A stretch of 64,000 bases of DNA from Curtobacterium sp. VKM Ac-2865 (GCF_015350905.1 NZ_JADKRZ010000007.1:62001-126000); one strand, 5' to 3'. Positions 44,573 through 53,848 are shown, numbered from the stretch's first letter. Numbers and translations are program-made. The notes: generated from the letters alone by a model not told the origin.

Positions 44573-45799
44573 ATGACGAACGAGCTCGCGCCCTTCGGGG
44601 CCGACCCGGCGCGGAGCGTCCGGGCGACGGTGACGCAGGGCTCCGTCGAGCGGTCGTTCGCGATCCTCCTCGCCGTGTTCGCGATCGGCTTCGGTCTGGC
44701 CAACGCCTCGCAGGTCGCGAGGCAGTTGCCGTACCTCGACCCCGTGTGGGGTGTCGTGGTGCCGTCGGTGCTCGCCGCGGCGTTCTTCCTGGTCGGCGCC
44801 TCGGTCTTCGTCCAGCGTCTGGTCCAGCCGGCGCAGATCGCCACGGCGGTGCTGTTCCTCGTCGCGCTCGTCGCCTGGCCGTTCACGGTCGAGCACGCGA
44901 TCCCAGCGGATCAGCACCCCTGGCCGTGGTGGCTGTGCAACATCGGCACGATCGCGGCCGCGATGGGCTTCGCCACGTGGCGCGCCACGGTCTACAACGC
45001 CGTCGTGCCGATCGTGTTCGTCGTCATCCGCCTGACCCCGGTCGGTGGTGGCGTCGGCGTCACCACGGCGGTGCTGGAGGGCGTGAACATCGGCATCCTC
45101 GGCGGCGCGGCCCTGGTGCTCATCGTGATGCTCCGCCGTGCGGCGGCGTCGGTCGACTCGGCGCAGGCGACCGCGGTCCGGCGGTACTCGCACGCGATCC
45201 GGGAGCACGCGACCGAGGTGGAGCGTGTGCAGGTCGACGCGATCGTGCACGACAGCGTCCTCACCACACTGCTCTCCGCCGCCCGTGCCGACACCCCGGA
45301 CGCCAAGACGCTCTCCGCGCGGATGGCCAGGAACGCGCTCGACCACCTCGCTGCCGCGGCCACCGACGGACCCGGCGAGGTCCCCCCGGTCCCGCTGCCG
45401 GAGCTCCGGGCACGGATCACCGACGCCGTGGCGTCCCTGCCTGCTCCTGTGCGGGTCGACGGCGGTCCGCTCGGCCCCACGACCCTGCCGGCAGCTGCTG
45501 CCGACGCCATCGCCTCGGCCGCGCTGCAGGCCGCGGTGAACAGCGTGCAGCACGCCGGCGAGGGGGTCGCACGCTGGATCACGGTCGACGAGGTGGTGGG
45601 AGCGGTCGTCCAGGTCGAGGTCGCCGACGACGGCTCGGGCTTCGACGTCGACGCCATCCCGGCGGAGCGCCTCGGTGTCCGCCGCTCGATCGTCGAGCGC
45701 GTGGCCTCGGCCGGTGGCCTCGCCGAGATCCGGACGGCACCGGGCAGCGGGACACGCATCCTGCTCACGTGGCCGGCACCCGCGGCGGTGGACGCGTGA
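44573..45799 (+). CDS. Membrane histidine kinase, NarL-partner type
   Basis: The protein has 408 residues, with about six membrane helices (30-190) and no obvious extracellular domain. The dimerisation helix has the phosphorylated His226 in VDAIVHDSVLTTLLSAAR. The ATPase part has the N-box-like AALQAAVNSVQHAGEG and the G-box VEVADDGSGFDVD, and a G2 box near GSGTRILL. This matches DesK/NarX-like kinases. It is preceded by its response regulator, and its stop overlaps the GTG of the following gene. Confidence 0.88.
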   Translation: MTNELAPFGADPARSVRATVTQGSVERSFAILLAVFAIGFGLANASQVARQLPYLDPVWGVVVPSVLAAAFFLVGASVFVQRLVQPAQIATAVLFLVALVAWPFTVEHAIPADQHPWPWWLCNIGTIAAAMGFATWRATVYNAVVPIVFVVIRLTPVGGGVGVTTAVLEGVNIGILGGAALVLIVMLRRAAASVDSAQATAVRRYSHAIREHATEVERVQVDAIVHDSVLTTLLSAARADTPDAKTLSARMARNALDHLAAAATDGPGEVPPVPLPELRARITDAVASLPAPVRVDGGPLGPTTLPAAAADAIASAALQAAVNSVQHAGEGVARWITVDEVVGAVVQVEVADDGSGFDVDAIPAERLGVRRSIVERVASAGGLAEIRTAPGSGTRILLTWPAPAAVDA

Positions 45800-46848
45800 A
45801 GGTCTCGGTCCCCGCCTCCGTCGCGACCGGGCTCGCCGCGCTGTTCTCGCTCTACCACCTGCTGCTCGCCACGACGACGCTGTTCTGGGTCGCGAACGCC
45901 GGACCGATCATCGCCTGCATGGTGCTCTACGCGGCCGCCACGGGCGCGGCCCTGCTCGTGCGCGGGTCCGCGCTCCCGGTGTGGACGGCGTGCTTCGCCC
46001 TGGCGACGGCGATCGTGATGCCGCTCGTGGCAGCACCGGTCGTGGACCCCTCCCCGGGGGCGGACCACGTGAACGGCACCTGGTGGGTCGCCGCGATCGG
46101 CACGCTCATGGTCATCCTCGTCGTGCGGCAGCGCGCCCCCTTCGCCTGGGTCGGGGTGCTGGCACTCACCATCACGACCGTCTCGTGGGCCGGCATCGAC
46201 GCGTTCGGCGGCCTCGGGGTGCTCGGCAGCGTCTCGTGGGTGGTCATCGCGACGGCGTTCACCGCCGCCATGAACCGCGCGATCCGGATCCAGCGGGACT
46301 TCATCCGCGCCGAGCAGGAGACCGTCGACTGGCAGGCCGCGCAGGACGCCCACGTGTTCGAGCGGCAGTTCCGACTGAGCCAGACCACGCGCATGGCCCG
46401 GCCGATGCTGCAGCGCATCATCGACTCCTGCGGCGGACTGACCGACGACGAGCGCACCGAGTGCCTGCACCTCGAACAGGCCATCCGCGACGAGATCCGC
46501 GGCCGTTCACTGCTCTCCGACGACGTGCGCGACGAGGTCATGCGGCTGCGCCGTCGCGGTGCCGTGGTGCAGCTCCACGACGACGGCGGGCTCGACGAGC
46601 TCGAGGTCGACGACCTCCGGCGCATCCACAGCGAGCTCGCTGACGCGCTGCGACAGGCACACGATGCCGACAACGTGATCGTGCGCACCGTCCCCGAGGG
46701 CGCGGACGCTGCCGTCACGGTGGTCGGGCTGCGGCTCGACCTCGCTGCGAGCGAGTCGGCGGCGCTCGGTGCGGGATCCGACGACGAGGACGACGACGAC
46801 TCCGCCGTCGCCGTGTGGCTCGAGATCCCGCGGCACGAGACCGTCTGA
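45796..46848 (+). CDS. Kinase-like membrane protein lacking clear ATPase motifs
   Basis: The 350-residue protein starts at GTG 45796, overlapping the kinase stop. About five to six helices (about 5-165) are followed by a soluble region with long amphipathic helices (AEQETVDWQAAQDAHVFERQFRLSQTTRMARPML). The stretch LEQAIRDEIRGRSLLSDDVRDEVMRLRRRGAVVQLHDDGG resembles the start of a kinase ATPase domain, but no N-, G1- or G2-box is visible. An acidic Asp/Glu run (about 328-338) is near the end. It may be a sensor or adaptor for the adjacent kinase. It is unassigned in function. Confidence 0.75.
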   Translation: MKVSVPASVATGLAALFSLYHLLLATTTLFWVANAGPIIACMVLYAAATGAALLVRGSALPVWTACFALATAIVMPLVAAPVVDPSPGADHVNGTWWVAAIGTLMVILVVRQRAPFAWVGVLALTITTVSWAGIDAFGGLGVLGSVSWVVIATAFTAAMNRAIRIQRDFIRAEQETVDWQAAQDAHVFERQFRLSQTTRMARPMLQRIIDSCGGLTDDERTECLHLEQAIRDEIRGRSLLSDDVRDEVMRLRRRGAVVQLHDDGGLDELEVDDLRRIHSELADALRQAHDADNVIVRTVPEGADAAVTVVGLRLDLAASESAALGAGSDDEDDDDSAVAVWLEIPRHETV

Positions 46849-47308
46849 CACGAGACCGTCTGACGCGGCCGCCGGCCTGGAGGCTCGAGGCGGCTCCGTC
46901 TGGCGGGCGTCGGTTCGGTCTGCCGTTGCGTCGGGATCGAGACGCCCGGACCCGGAAACGGGGAACGGGCCGGTCGAGATACGACCGGCCCGTTCACGAC
47001 CCGAGGCAGAGCGGCAACCCGAATGTCGCCCTGGCTCGCAGCGATCAGTGGCGTCGTACCCTAGTCGGCCACTGATCGGCGATGTTCTTCTGTGAAGGAC
47101 ACCGAACACTGATTACTATGCCCGCTGCCAAGCCCCGTGTCAGTCGTCATTATGGGGGACAATTCCTGCCGTTTCTGTCCACAACGGCGTTTCATGCCCC
47201 CCGGTCGAGGGGTGTCAGCACGGGGAAGTGCACGCTGCAACGCGGATACCGGCGGGTACCCCAGGGGTACAACCTCGGCCGTTGCTCTCCCCGGGGGACG
47301 GCCGCGGG
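46849..47308. other. Long intergenic region between convergent genes
   Basis: No protein gene is supported in these 460 bases. They hold a terminator (46963-46995), an 11-bp inverted repeat CGATCAGTGGC/GCCACTGATCG (47042-47078), an AT-rich stretch (about 47080-47200) with a -10-like TACTAT at 47114-47119, and a GTACCCC-A-GGGGTAC palindrome (47256-47270). A short GGAGGCTCG match to the palindrome family lies near 46879. A small RNA is possible but unproven. Confidence 0.5.
46963..46995. terminator. Terminator after the kinase-like gene
   Basis: The 14-bp perfect arms GAACGGGCCGGTCG (46963-46976) and its complement (46982-46995) enclose an AGATA loop. Confidence 0.85.
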
Positions 47309-47563
47309 TCAGCGGAGGGAGCGCGACCAGGCTCCCGGGCCGTGCGGCAACGGACCGCGGAGTCCGCGAGCAGCCGACTCCCATCCGACGCGCGGTGAGA
47401 CCTCGACCCGCGCCGGACCGGCTGCTGCGGCCTGGTCGGCCTGGTGCTGCAGCACGGCGACGACGGCCGCCAGCTCCTCTGGCGACGGGGCACCCGCGAC
47501 GACGCGGACGTCCGCGACGGGACCGGCGTCACCGGCCGCCGCGCCAGGCTGCGATCCCGTCAC
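47309..47563 (-). CDS. Acyl-CoA carboxylase epsilon subunit
   Basis: This 84-residue protein starts at GTG 47561-47563, which overlaps the TGA stop of the carboxyltransferase gene. The core [29 protein letters not shown] contains the PEELAA(V)VAVL signature of the small epsilon subunits that stabilise actinobacterial acyl-CoA carboxylases, and the C-terminus holds a conserved-type Trp region ([10 protein letters not shown] ... PGAWSRSLR). The Ala/Gly-rich N-terminus (1-16) is variable in the family. It is coupled to its partner by the four-base overlap. Confidence 0.85.
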   Translation of the reverse strand: MTGSQPGAAAGDAGPVADVRVVAGAPSPEELAAVVAVLQHQADQAAAAGPARVEVSPRVGWESAARGLRGPLPHGPGAWSRSLR

Positions 47564-49155
47564 AGGGGGATGTTCCCGTGCTTCTTGGGCGGCAGCGTTG
47601 CGCGCTTGCCCCGCAGCGCCCGGAGCGCCTTGATCACGGAGACGCGGGTGGCGTGCGGCTGGATGATGCCGTCGAGCTCGCCGCGTTCGGCAGCCAGGTA
47701 CGGCGACGCCACGTTGTACGTGTACTCGTTCGCCAGGCGGGAGCGCACGGCGGCGACGTCCTCGCCGGCGTCCTCGGCGCGCTTGATCTCGGACCGGTAC
47801 AGGATGTTGACCGCGCCCTGACCACCCATCACGGCGATCTCGGCGGTCGGCCAGGCCAGGTTGATGTCCGCGCCGAGCTGCTTCGAGCCCATCACGATGT
47901 ACGCCCCGCCGTAGGCCTTGCGCGTGATGACGGTGACCAGGGGGACGGTTGCCTCGGCGTACGCGTACAGGAGCTTGGCGCCGCGGCGGATGACCCCGGT
48001 CCACTCCTGGTCGGTGCCGGGCAGGTAGCCGGGCACGTCGACGAGGGTCAGGATCGGGATGCTGAACGCGTCGCAGAACCGGACGAAGCGCGCGGCCTTC
48101 TCACCGGCGTCGATGTTCAGCGTGCCGGCCATCGCCTGCGGCTGGTTCGCGATGATGCCGACCGTGCGGCCCTCGACCCGGCCGAACCCGATGAGGATGT
48201 TCGGCGCGAAGAGCGGCTGGACCTCGAGGAAGTCCCCGTCGTCGACGACGTGCTCGATGATCTGGGTGACGTCGTACGGCTGGTTCGTCGAGTCCGGGAT
48301 CACGACGTCGAGCTCGCGGTCGGCGTCGGTGGTCTCGAGCTCGGGGGCGACGTCGTACGCGGGGGCGTCGGAGAGGTTGTTGTCCGGCAGGAACCCGATG
48401 AGCGACCTGGCGTAGTCGAGCGCGTCGGACTCGTCCTCGGCCAGGTAGTGCGCGACACCGGACACGGCGTTGTGCGTCTGGGCACCGCCGAGCTCCTCGA
48501 AGCCGACGTCCTCGCCCGTGACGGTCTTGATGACGTCGGGGCCGGTGACGAACATGTGGCTGGTCTTGTCGACCATGATCACGAAGTCGGTCAGGGCGGG
48601 GGAGTACACCGCACCGCCGGCCGCCGGACCCATCACGATCGAGATCTGCGGGATGACCCCGGACGCCGCCGTGTTGAGGCGGAAGATCTCGCCGTACTTG
48701 CCGAGCGCGACCACGCCCTCTTGGATCCGGGCACCGCCGGAGTCGAGGATGCCGATGATCGGCACGCCCGTCTTCATGGCGTGCTCCATCACCTTGATGA
48801 TCTTCTCGCCGGCGACCTCGCCGAGCGAGCCACCGAAGACGGTGAAGTCCTGCGCGTACACGGCGACCTGCCGCCCGTGGATCGTGCCGAAGCCGGTGAC
48901 GACCGCGTCGCCGTAGGGCCGCTTGGCCTCCATCCCGAAGGCGTGGGTGCGGTGCCGGACGAACTCGTCGAGCTCGACGAAGGAGTTCTCGTCGAGGAGC
49001 TGCTCGATCCGTTCGCGCGCCGTCGTCTTGCCCTTGGCGTGCTGCTTCGCGATGGCGGCTTCGCCGGCTGCGGTCACGGCTTCGTGGTACCGCACGCGGA
49101 GGTCGGCGAGCCGGCCGGCCGTCGTGGAGAGATCGGGGGTGTCACCTTGAGTCAC
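47560..49155 (-). CDS. Acyl-CoA carboxylase carboxyltransferase (beta) subunit
   Basis: This 531-residue enzyme transfers the carboxyl group from biotin to the acyl-CoA. The crotonase-like halves show [14 protein letters not shown], the oxyanion-region [13 protein letters not shown] and [23 protein letters not shown]. In [10 protein letters not shown] the residue Ile420 occupies the substrate-selecting position (Asp422 in propionyl-specific PccB, Ile in S. coelicolor AccB), which suggests acceptance of acetyl-CoA as well as propionyl-CoA. It shares translation with the epsilon subunit. Its biotin carboxylase partner is 6 kb upstream on the same strand. Confidence 0.92.
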   Translation of the reverse strand: MTQGDTPDLSTTAGRLADLRVRYHEAVTAAGEAAIAKQHAKGKTTARERIEQLLDENSFVELDEFVRHRTHAFGMEAKRPYGDAVVTGFGTIHGRQVAVYAQDFTVFGGSLGEVAGEKIIKVMEHAMKTGVPIIGILDSGGARIQEGVVALGKYGEIFRLNTAASGVIPQISIVMGPAAGGAVYSPALTDFVIMVDKTSHMFVTGPDVIKTVTGEDVGFEELGGAQTHNAVSGVAHYLAEDESDALDYARSLIGFLPDNNLSDAPAYDVAPELETTDADRELDVVIPDSTNQPYDVTQIIEHVVDDGDFLEVQPLFAPNILIGFGRVEGRTVGIIANQPQAMAGTLNIDAGEKAARFVRFCDAFSIPILTLVDVPGYLPGTDQEWTGVIRRGAKLLYAYAEATVPLVTVITRKAYGGAYIVMGSKQLGADINLAWPTAEIAVMGGQGAVNILYRSEIKRAEDAGEDVAAVRSRLANEYTYNVASPYLAAERGELDGIIQPHATRVSVIKALRALRGKRATLPPKKHGNIPL

Positions 49156-49229
49156 CCGCTCACCCTACCGGCGTGCCGAGACCGGGCCGTTGGAGGACCC
49201 GCACGGTTCCTGCCCGTACATTTGCACGC

Positions 49230-50093
49230 ATGTCCACACCCGAGCTCTCGCGTTCCCGTGCCGCCGTCGAGTCCTCGGGAGCGGTCCTCGACGTCCGGGA
49301 GTCCACCGGCTCGACGAACGCCGACCTGCTCCAGGCGGCGTCCGGCCTGCCGGACGGCAGCGTCGTCGCGACGCTCGACCAGACGGCTGGCCGCGGGCGT
49401 CTCGACCGTTCGTGGACGGCCCCGACCGGGCAGACCCTCGCCGCCAGCGTCCTGGTCCGCGCCGACCTCACCGACCGCGACCGCGGCTGGCTGCCGCTGG
49501 TGGCGGGCGCGGCGATGCGCGACGCGGTGCGCGCGGCCCTGGAGCCGGCACCCGACGACCGGGCCGACGGGGCGGACGCGAGCCGAGCCTCCCGTCCGGC
49601 CGACACGGAAGCGCGTGGGACGGAACGGGTGCTCGTGAAGTGGCCCAACGACGTCCTGGTCGACGGCCGCAAGGTCTGCGGCATCCTCTGCCAGGTCGCG
49701 GGGGACGGCGCGGTCGTCGTCGGGGCCGGCGTGAACCTGACCATCCCGGCCGACGCGTTGCCGACGCCGAACGCGACCTCGCTCGTCGCCGCGGGCGCGA
49801 CCGGTGACGCGGCCGGCTTGGCAGACGCGGTCCTGTCCGTCTTCGTCACGGGCGTCCGGGAGGCCGTGGTCGCCCTGGCCACGGGCGGTGCGGACGCCGA
49901 CGCGGTCCGGTCCCACGTCCGTGCCGTCTGCGGCACCATCGGCGCGCGGGTCCGGCTGGAGCTGCCGGACGGCGGCGTCGTCGAGGCGGACGCGACCGGC
50001 ATCGACGACGACGGCCGCATCACGATCCGGGATCGAGACGGTGTCAGCAGGGGCGTCGCCGTCGGGGACGTCACCCACCTGCGGTATGCATGA
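49230..50093 (+). CDS. birA: Biotin--[acetyl-CoA-carboxylase] ligase with internal insertion
   Basis: This 287-residue ligase attaches biotin to the carrier domain. The family motifs are STGSTNADLLQ, the biotin loop AGRGRLDRSW and KWPNDVLVDGRKVCGILCQ. There is no N-terminal DNA-binding domain, so it is not a repressor. A segment of about 25 residues (about 105-129, ADGADASRASRPADTEARGTER) precedes the KWPND motif and is not typical; bases 49584-49598 within it match the palindrome-family arm CGAGCCTCCCGTCCG. It is divergent from the carboxyltransferase it serves. Confidence 0.9.
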   Translation: MSTPELSRSRAAVESSGAVLDVRESTGSTNADLLQAASGLPDGSVVATLDQTAGRGRLDRSWTAPTGQTLAASVLVRADLTDRDRGWLPLVAGAAMRDAVRAALEPAPDDRADGADASRASRPADTEARGTERVLVKWPNDVLVDGRKVCGILCQVAGDGAVVVGAGVNLTIPADALPTPNATSLVAAGATGDAAGLADAVLSVFVTGVREAVVALATGGADADAVRSHVRAVCGTIGARVRLELPDGGVVEADATGIDDDGRITIRDRDGVSRGVAVGDVTHLRYA

Positions 50094-50097
50094 CGCC

Positions 50098-50649
50098 ATG
50101 ACCGCCGAGCCCCCGCCAGAACGCGTCGTCGCGCGGCTGCGGCCGCACGCGCGCAGCCTGGTGCGTCCCGCGGTCTTCGTCGTGCTCGTCGCGGCGGCCG
50201 GCGGCTTCGGGTTCGGGGTGTTCCGGGCGCAGTTCGCGTGGGTGAACGCCGTGATCGCGGTGCTCGTCGTCGCGCTGGTGCTGTTCGGCGGCATCGTGCC
50301 GCTCGTCCGGTGGATGACGCGGCGGTACGTCGTGACGACCAGGCGACTCGTCGTCGTGCACGGTCTCGGCACCAGGACGCGGCGGGAGCTGCTGCACTCG
50401 CGCGGGTACGACGTGACCGTGCGTCGCCGCGGCCTGCAGGGGCTGTTCCGCTCCGGCGACGTGCTCGTGTTCCCCGGGGACGACCCGGCCGTGGTGCTCG
50501 CCGACGTGCCCCACGCCGACCTGGTCGTCGCCGTGCTGCACGACATGGTGGAGGCCCACGAAGCCCGGCGACGCCACCGCGAGCCGGACTGGGACGAGAT
50601 CGTCGGCGGACCCGACCGGCCGTCGTGGGGCGACGTGCACCGTCGGTAG
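50098..50649 (+). CDS. Membrane protein with bacterial PH domain
   Basis: This is a 183-residue protein with two hydrophobic helices (about 22-70) and a bacterial PH-like domain: WMTRRYVVTTRRLVVVHGLGTRTRRELLHSRGYDVTVRRRGLQGLFRSGDVLV. Such small membrane PH proteins have unknown roles. The start could be ATG 50086 (overlapping birA) or 50098; I prefer 50098. It is probably co-transcribed with birA. Confidence 0.8.
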   Translation: MTAEPPPERVVARLRPHARSLVRPAVFVVLVAAAGGFGFGVFRAQFAWVNAVIAVLVVALVLFGGIVPLVRWMTRRYVVTTRRLVVVHGLGTRTRRELLHSRGYDVTVRRRGLQGLFRSGDVLVFPGDDPAVVLADVPHADLVVAVLHDMVEAHEARRRHREPDWDEIVGGPDRPSWGDVHRR

Positions 50650-50667
50650 TTCCGGTACCGTGGTGAT

Positions 50668-51975
50668 GTGCGCATATCAGTCATCGGCTGCGGTTACCTC
50701 GGTGCCGTGCACGCCGCTTCCATGGCCAAGCTCGGACACGAGGTCGTCGCGGTCGACGTCGACCCGGTGAAGATCGAGCGGCTCGCCGCCGGCGACGCCC
50801 CGTTCTTCGAACCCGGACTCCCCGAGATCCTCTCCGAGGCGATCGCGTCCGGACGGATCCGCTTCACCACGGACATGTCCGAGGTGGCGGGGGCCCGCGT
50901 GCACTTCGTCGCCGTCGGCACCCCGCAGGGACCGACCGGCGCCGCGGACCTGACCTACGTCGACGCCGCCGTGGCCGCGCTGACACAGTACGTCGCCCCG
51001 GACGAGTTCGTCGTCGGCAAGTCCACCGTCCCGGTGGGCACCGCCGCCCGCCTGGCAGCGTCGCTGTCCGAGGCCGTGCCCGGCGCGACGCTCGTCTGGA
51101 ACCCCGAGTTCCTCCGCGAGGGCTTCGCCGTGCAGGACACCATCTCGCCGGACCGTCTGGTCTACGGCGTGCCGTCGGGTGCCGCGGGTGAGTCCGCCGT
51201 CGCCGCCCTCGACGAGGTCTACGCCACGACCCTCGCCGAGGGCACCCCGCGCCTGGTGGTCGACCTGGCCACCGCCGAGCTCGTCAAGGTCAGCGCGAAC
51301 GCGTTCCTGGCGACGAAGATCTCCTTCATCAACGCGATGGCCGAGATCGCCGAGGTCGTCGGCGCCGATGTCACGGCGCTCGCCGACGCCATCGGCCACG
51401 ACGCCCGCATCGGCCGCAAGTTCCTCAACGCCGGCCTCGGGTTCGGCGGGGGCTGCCTGCCGAAGGACATCCGCGCGTTCCAGGCCCGGGCGACCGAGCT
51501 CGGCGTGGGGGAGTCCCTGGCCTTCCTGGCGGACGTCGACGCCATCAACCTGCGTCGTCGCGCGCACGTCGTCACCCTCGCCGAGGAGCTGCTCGACGGC
51601 GACGTCACCGGCAAGCGCGTGGCCGTCCTCGGACTCGCCTTCAAGCCGAACTCGGACGACGTCCGCGACTCCCCGGCGCTCGACATCACCGCCCGGCTGC
51701 ACGAGCTCGGCGCCCTCGTCTCGGCGTACGACCCCGAGGCCAACGGCACCGCCGCCCGCATCCACCCCGAGGTGCACTACGTCGACAGCGCGGACGAGGC
51801 CCTCCGCGGTGCCGACCTGGTGCTCGTGCTGACCGAGTGGAACGCGTTCCGCCAGCTCGACCCGGTCGCGGTCGCCGGCCTCGTGCAGAACCCGGTCGTG
51901 ATCGACGGCCGGAACTGCCTGGACCGCGACGCCTGGACGGCCGCGGGCTTCACCGTGCGCGGGATGGGCCGCTAG
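50668..51975 (+). CDS. ugd: UDP-glucose 6-dehydrogenase
   Basis: This 435-residue enzyme makes UDP-glucuronate for polysaccharides. The NAD-binding motif is ISVIGCGYLGAVHAASMAKLGHEVVAVDVD, the catalytic cysteine is in GLGFGGGCLPKDIRAF, and KSTVPVGTA and FLREGFA are typical of the family. It starts at GTG 50668. Its stop overlaps the end of the convergent gtrA gene by four bases; its terminator lies within gtrA. Confidence 0.93.
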   Translation: MRISVIGCGYLGAVHAASMAKLGHEVVAVDVDPVKIERLAAGDAPFFEPGLPEILSEAIASGRIRFTTDMSEVAGARVHFVAVGTPQGPTGAADLTYVDAAVAALTQYVAPDEFVVGKSTVPVGTAARLAASLSEAVPGATLVWNPEFLREGFAVQDTISPDRLVYGVPSGAAGESAVAALDEVYATTLAEGTPRLVVDLATAELVKVSANAFLATKISFINAMAEIAEVVGADVTALADAIGHDARIGRKFLNAGLGFGGGCLPKDIRAFQARATELGVGESLAFLADVDAINLRRRAHVVTLAEELLDGDVTGKRVAVLGLAFKPNSDDVRDSPALDITARLHELGALVSAYDPEANGTAARIHPEVHYVDSADEALRGADLVLVLTEWNAFRQLDPVAVAGLVQNPVVIDGRNCLDRDAWTAAGFTVRGMGR

Positions 51976-52454
51976 CCGCGCACCCGTTCAGGACTCCGGT
52001 CTGGTCCGCGCCCGGAGTCCTGGACAGCCTCCCGGTCGGGGCGGTACACCCACACCCGGTACAGCCAGAACCGGAACGCGGTGCCGAGCACCAGGCCGAT
52101 GACGTTGCCGGAGACGGTGTCAGCGAACGCGGAGGTGAACCCGAGCAGGTAGTGGGACACGCCGAGGCAGCCGAGTGCGATCCCGAGGCCGCCGAGGGAC
52201 ACCACGACGAATTCGGCACCCTCCTTCGCCGTGGCCGACCGCCGCTGGTCGCGGAAGGTCCAGTGCCGGTTGCCCAGCCAGTTGACCAGGATCGCGACGG
52301 CCGTCGAGACCACCTTGGCGATGATCGGTCCGGCGGCGACGTCCTCGGGGCGCAGCACCGTGGCACGCAGCACGTTGAAGAGCACGGTGTCGACGACGAA
52401 GCCGACCGCGCCGACGACGCCGAAGCGGGCCAGCTGTGCGATGAGTCGCCGCAC
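51972..52454 (-). CDS. GtrA-family membrane protein
   Basis: This 160-residue protein with four helices shows the GtrA signature: LARFGVVGAVGFVVDTVLFNVL, VSTAVAILVNWLGNRHWTFRD and LVLGTAFRFWLYRVWVYR. Family members help move undecaprenyl-linked sugars across the membrane for surface glycosylation. The GTG start at 52454 has AGGAGG upstream. Its C-terminal codons overlap a hairpin that serves the convergent ugd. Confidence 0.85.
   Translation of the reverse strand: MRRLIAQLARFGVVGAVGFVVDTVLFNVLRATVLRPEDVAAGPIIAKVVSTAVAILVNWLGNRHWTFRDQRRSATAKEGAEFVVVSLGGLGIALGCLGVSHYLLGFTSAFADTVSGNVIGLVLGTAFRFWLYRVWVYRPDREAVQDSGRGPDRSPERVRG
51989..52022. terminator. Terminator of ugd, within the gtrA coding end
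   Basis: The 11-bp perfect arms CAGGACTCCGG (51989-51999) and CCGGAGTCCTG (52012-52022) enclose a 12-base loop, starting 13 bases after the ugd stop. It encodes part of the GtrA C-terminus. Confidence 0.7.
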
Positions 52455-52584
52455 GTGTCCTCCTGGGTCCGTAGAGTTGACGCTGGCCGACCGGCGTGGT
52501 CGGCAGGGATCGCCGCGGCGACCTCGAGAACTGTAGACGGGCGCTCCTCCGGTGAGCCGGAGCAGTGCGGAAGGAACGTTCAGG

Positions 52585-53721
52585 ATGACCTTGCGTGTCG
52601 GCGTGATCGGTGGCGGACAGCTGGCCAGGATGATGGTGCCGGCGTCGGTCGAGCTCGGGATCGACATCCGGGTGCTCGCCGAGGGACCGGGGATGTCCGC
52701 GGCGATCGCGGCCACGGCCGAGGGCGACTACCACGACGTCGACACGGTCCTGGCGTTCGCACAGGACGTCGACGTCGTGACGTTCGACCACGAGCACGTG
52801 CCGCAGGACGTCCTCCGTGCCCTCGTCGAGGCCGGGGTCGCGGTGCGTCCGGGTCCTGCGCCCCTCGCGGTCGCGCAGGACAAGATCACCATGCGGACCC
52901 GGCTCACCGAACTCGGGCTGCCGGTGCCGGACTGGGCGTCCGTGCACGACCCCGCCGAGCTCCGCGCCTTCATCGCGGACCACGGTGGTCGCGCGGTCGT
53001 GAAGACGCCCCGCGGCGGGTACGACGGCAAGGGCGTACGGGTCGTCTCCGACCCCGCCGAGGTCGAGGACTGGTTCACCGCCGTCGCCGAGTCCGCCAGC
53101 GAGCAGGCGCTCCTCGCCGAGGAGCTCGTCACCTTCACCCGCGAGCTCGCGCAGTCGGTGGCACGTCGACCGTCGGGCGAGATCGTCGCGTGGCCGCTCG
53201 TCGAGACCGTGCAGCGTGACGGCGTCTGCGCCGAGGTCATCGCACCCGCGCCCGACAGCGCCGGCCGGATCGCCGACCTGGCGGAGTCGATCGCGGTGCG
53301 GGTCGCAGAGGAGTTCGGTGTGACGGGCGTCCTCGCGGTGGAGCTGTTCCAGACCGACGACGAGCGGATCCTCATCAACGAGCTCGCGATGCGGCCGCAC
53401 AACACCGGCCACTGGTCCATCGACGGTGCGACGACGAGCCAGTTCGAGCAGCACCTCCGGGCCGTGCTCGACCTGCCGCTCGGTGCGACGGGCATGAACG
53501 CCCCGATCGCGGTGATGGTGAACGTGCTCGGTGGCCCCGCCGACGGCGACCTCGCCGCGCGGTACCCGGCGGCGCTCGCGGCCTTCCCCGAGGCCAAGTA
53601 CCACTTCTACGGCAAGGCACCGCGCCCCGGTCGGAAGATCGGCCATGTCACGGTGACCGGCGAGGACGTCGACGACGTCGTGTACCGCGCCCGTTCGGCA
53701 GCGTCGCACTTCGACGACTGA
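52585..53721 (+). CDS. purK: N5-carboxyaminoimidazole ribonucleotide synthase
   Basis: This 378-residue ATP-grasp enzyme of purine synthesis shows the opening VGVIGGGQLARMM, the ATP-grasp VVKTPRGGYDGKGVRVV and the late ELAMRPHNTGHWSIDGATTSQFEQHLR. The start ATG 52585 is preceded by GGAAGGAACG. Its product is the substrate of purE, which here lies 1.5 kb downstream, past a cellulase gene. Confidence 0.94.
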   Translation: MTLRVGVIGGGQLARMMVPASVELGIDIRVLAEGPGMSAAIAATAEGDYHDVDTVLAFAQDVDVVTFDHEHVPQDVLRALVEAGVAVRPGPAPLAVAQDKITMRTRLTELGLPVPDWASVHDPAELRAFIADHGGRAVVKTPRGGYDGKGVRVVSDPAEVEDWFTAVAESASEQALLAEELVTFTRELAQSVARRPSGEIVAWPLVETVQRDGVCAEVIAPAPDSAGRIADLAESIAVRVAEEFGVTGVLAVELFQTDDERILINELAMRPHNTGHWSIDGATTSQFEQHLRAVLDLPLGATGMNAPIAVMVNVLGGPADGDLAARYPAALAAFPEAKYHFYGKAPRPGRKIGHVTVTGEDVDDVVYRARSAASHFDD

Positions 53722-53848
53722 GCGCCCGGCTCCGGTGACGCGCCGCCGCTGACACCCCGTCGGGTGGCACCCGGACTGGCGGCTGGTTGCAGGATGCACC
53801 GCGTGGTGCCATGGAGGGTCAGCACCGGACCAGCCGAGGGGGCCACGC

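Noticed and set aside
47061..47384. A 107-codon reverse open frame in the intergenic region
   Set aside because: It overlaps the epsilon subunit end, has no family resemblance and no good start context.
47137..49638. An 833-codon forward open frame across the carboxyltransferase region
   Set aside because: It is antisense to a well-conserved carboxyltransferase and reads as low-complexity Asp/Arg/Val sequence.
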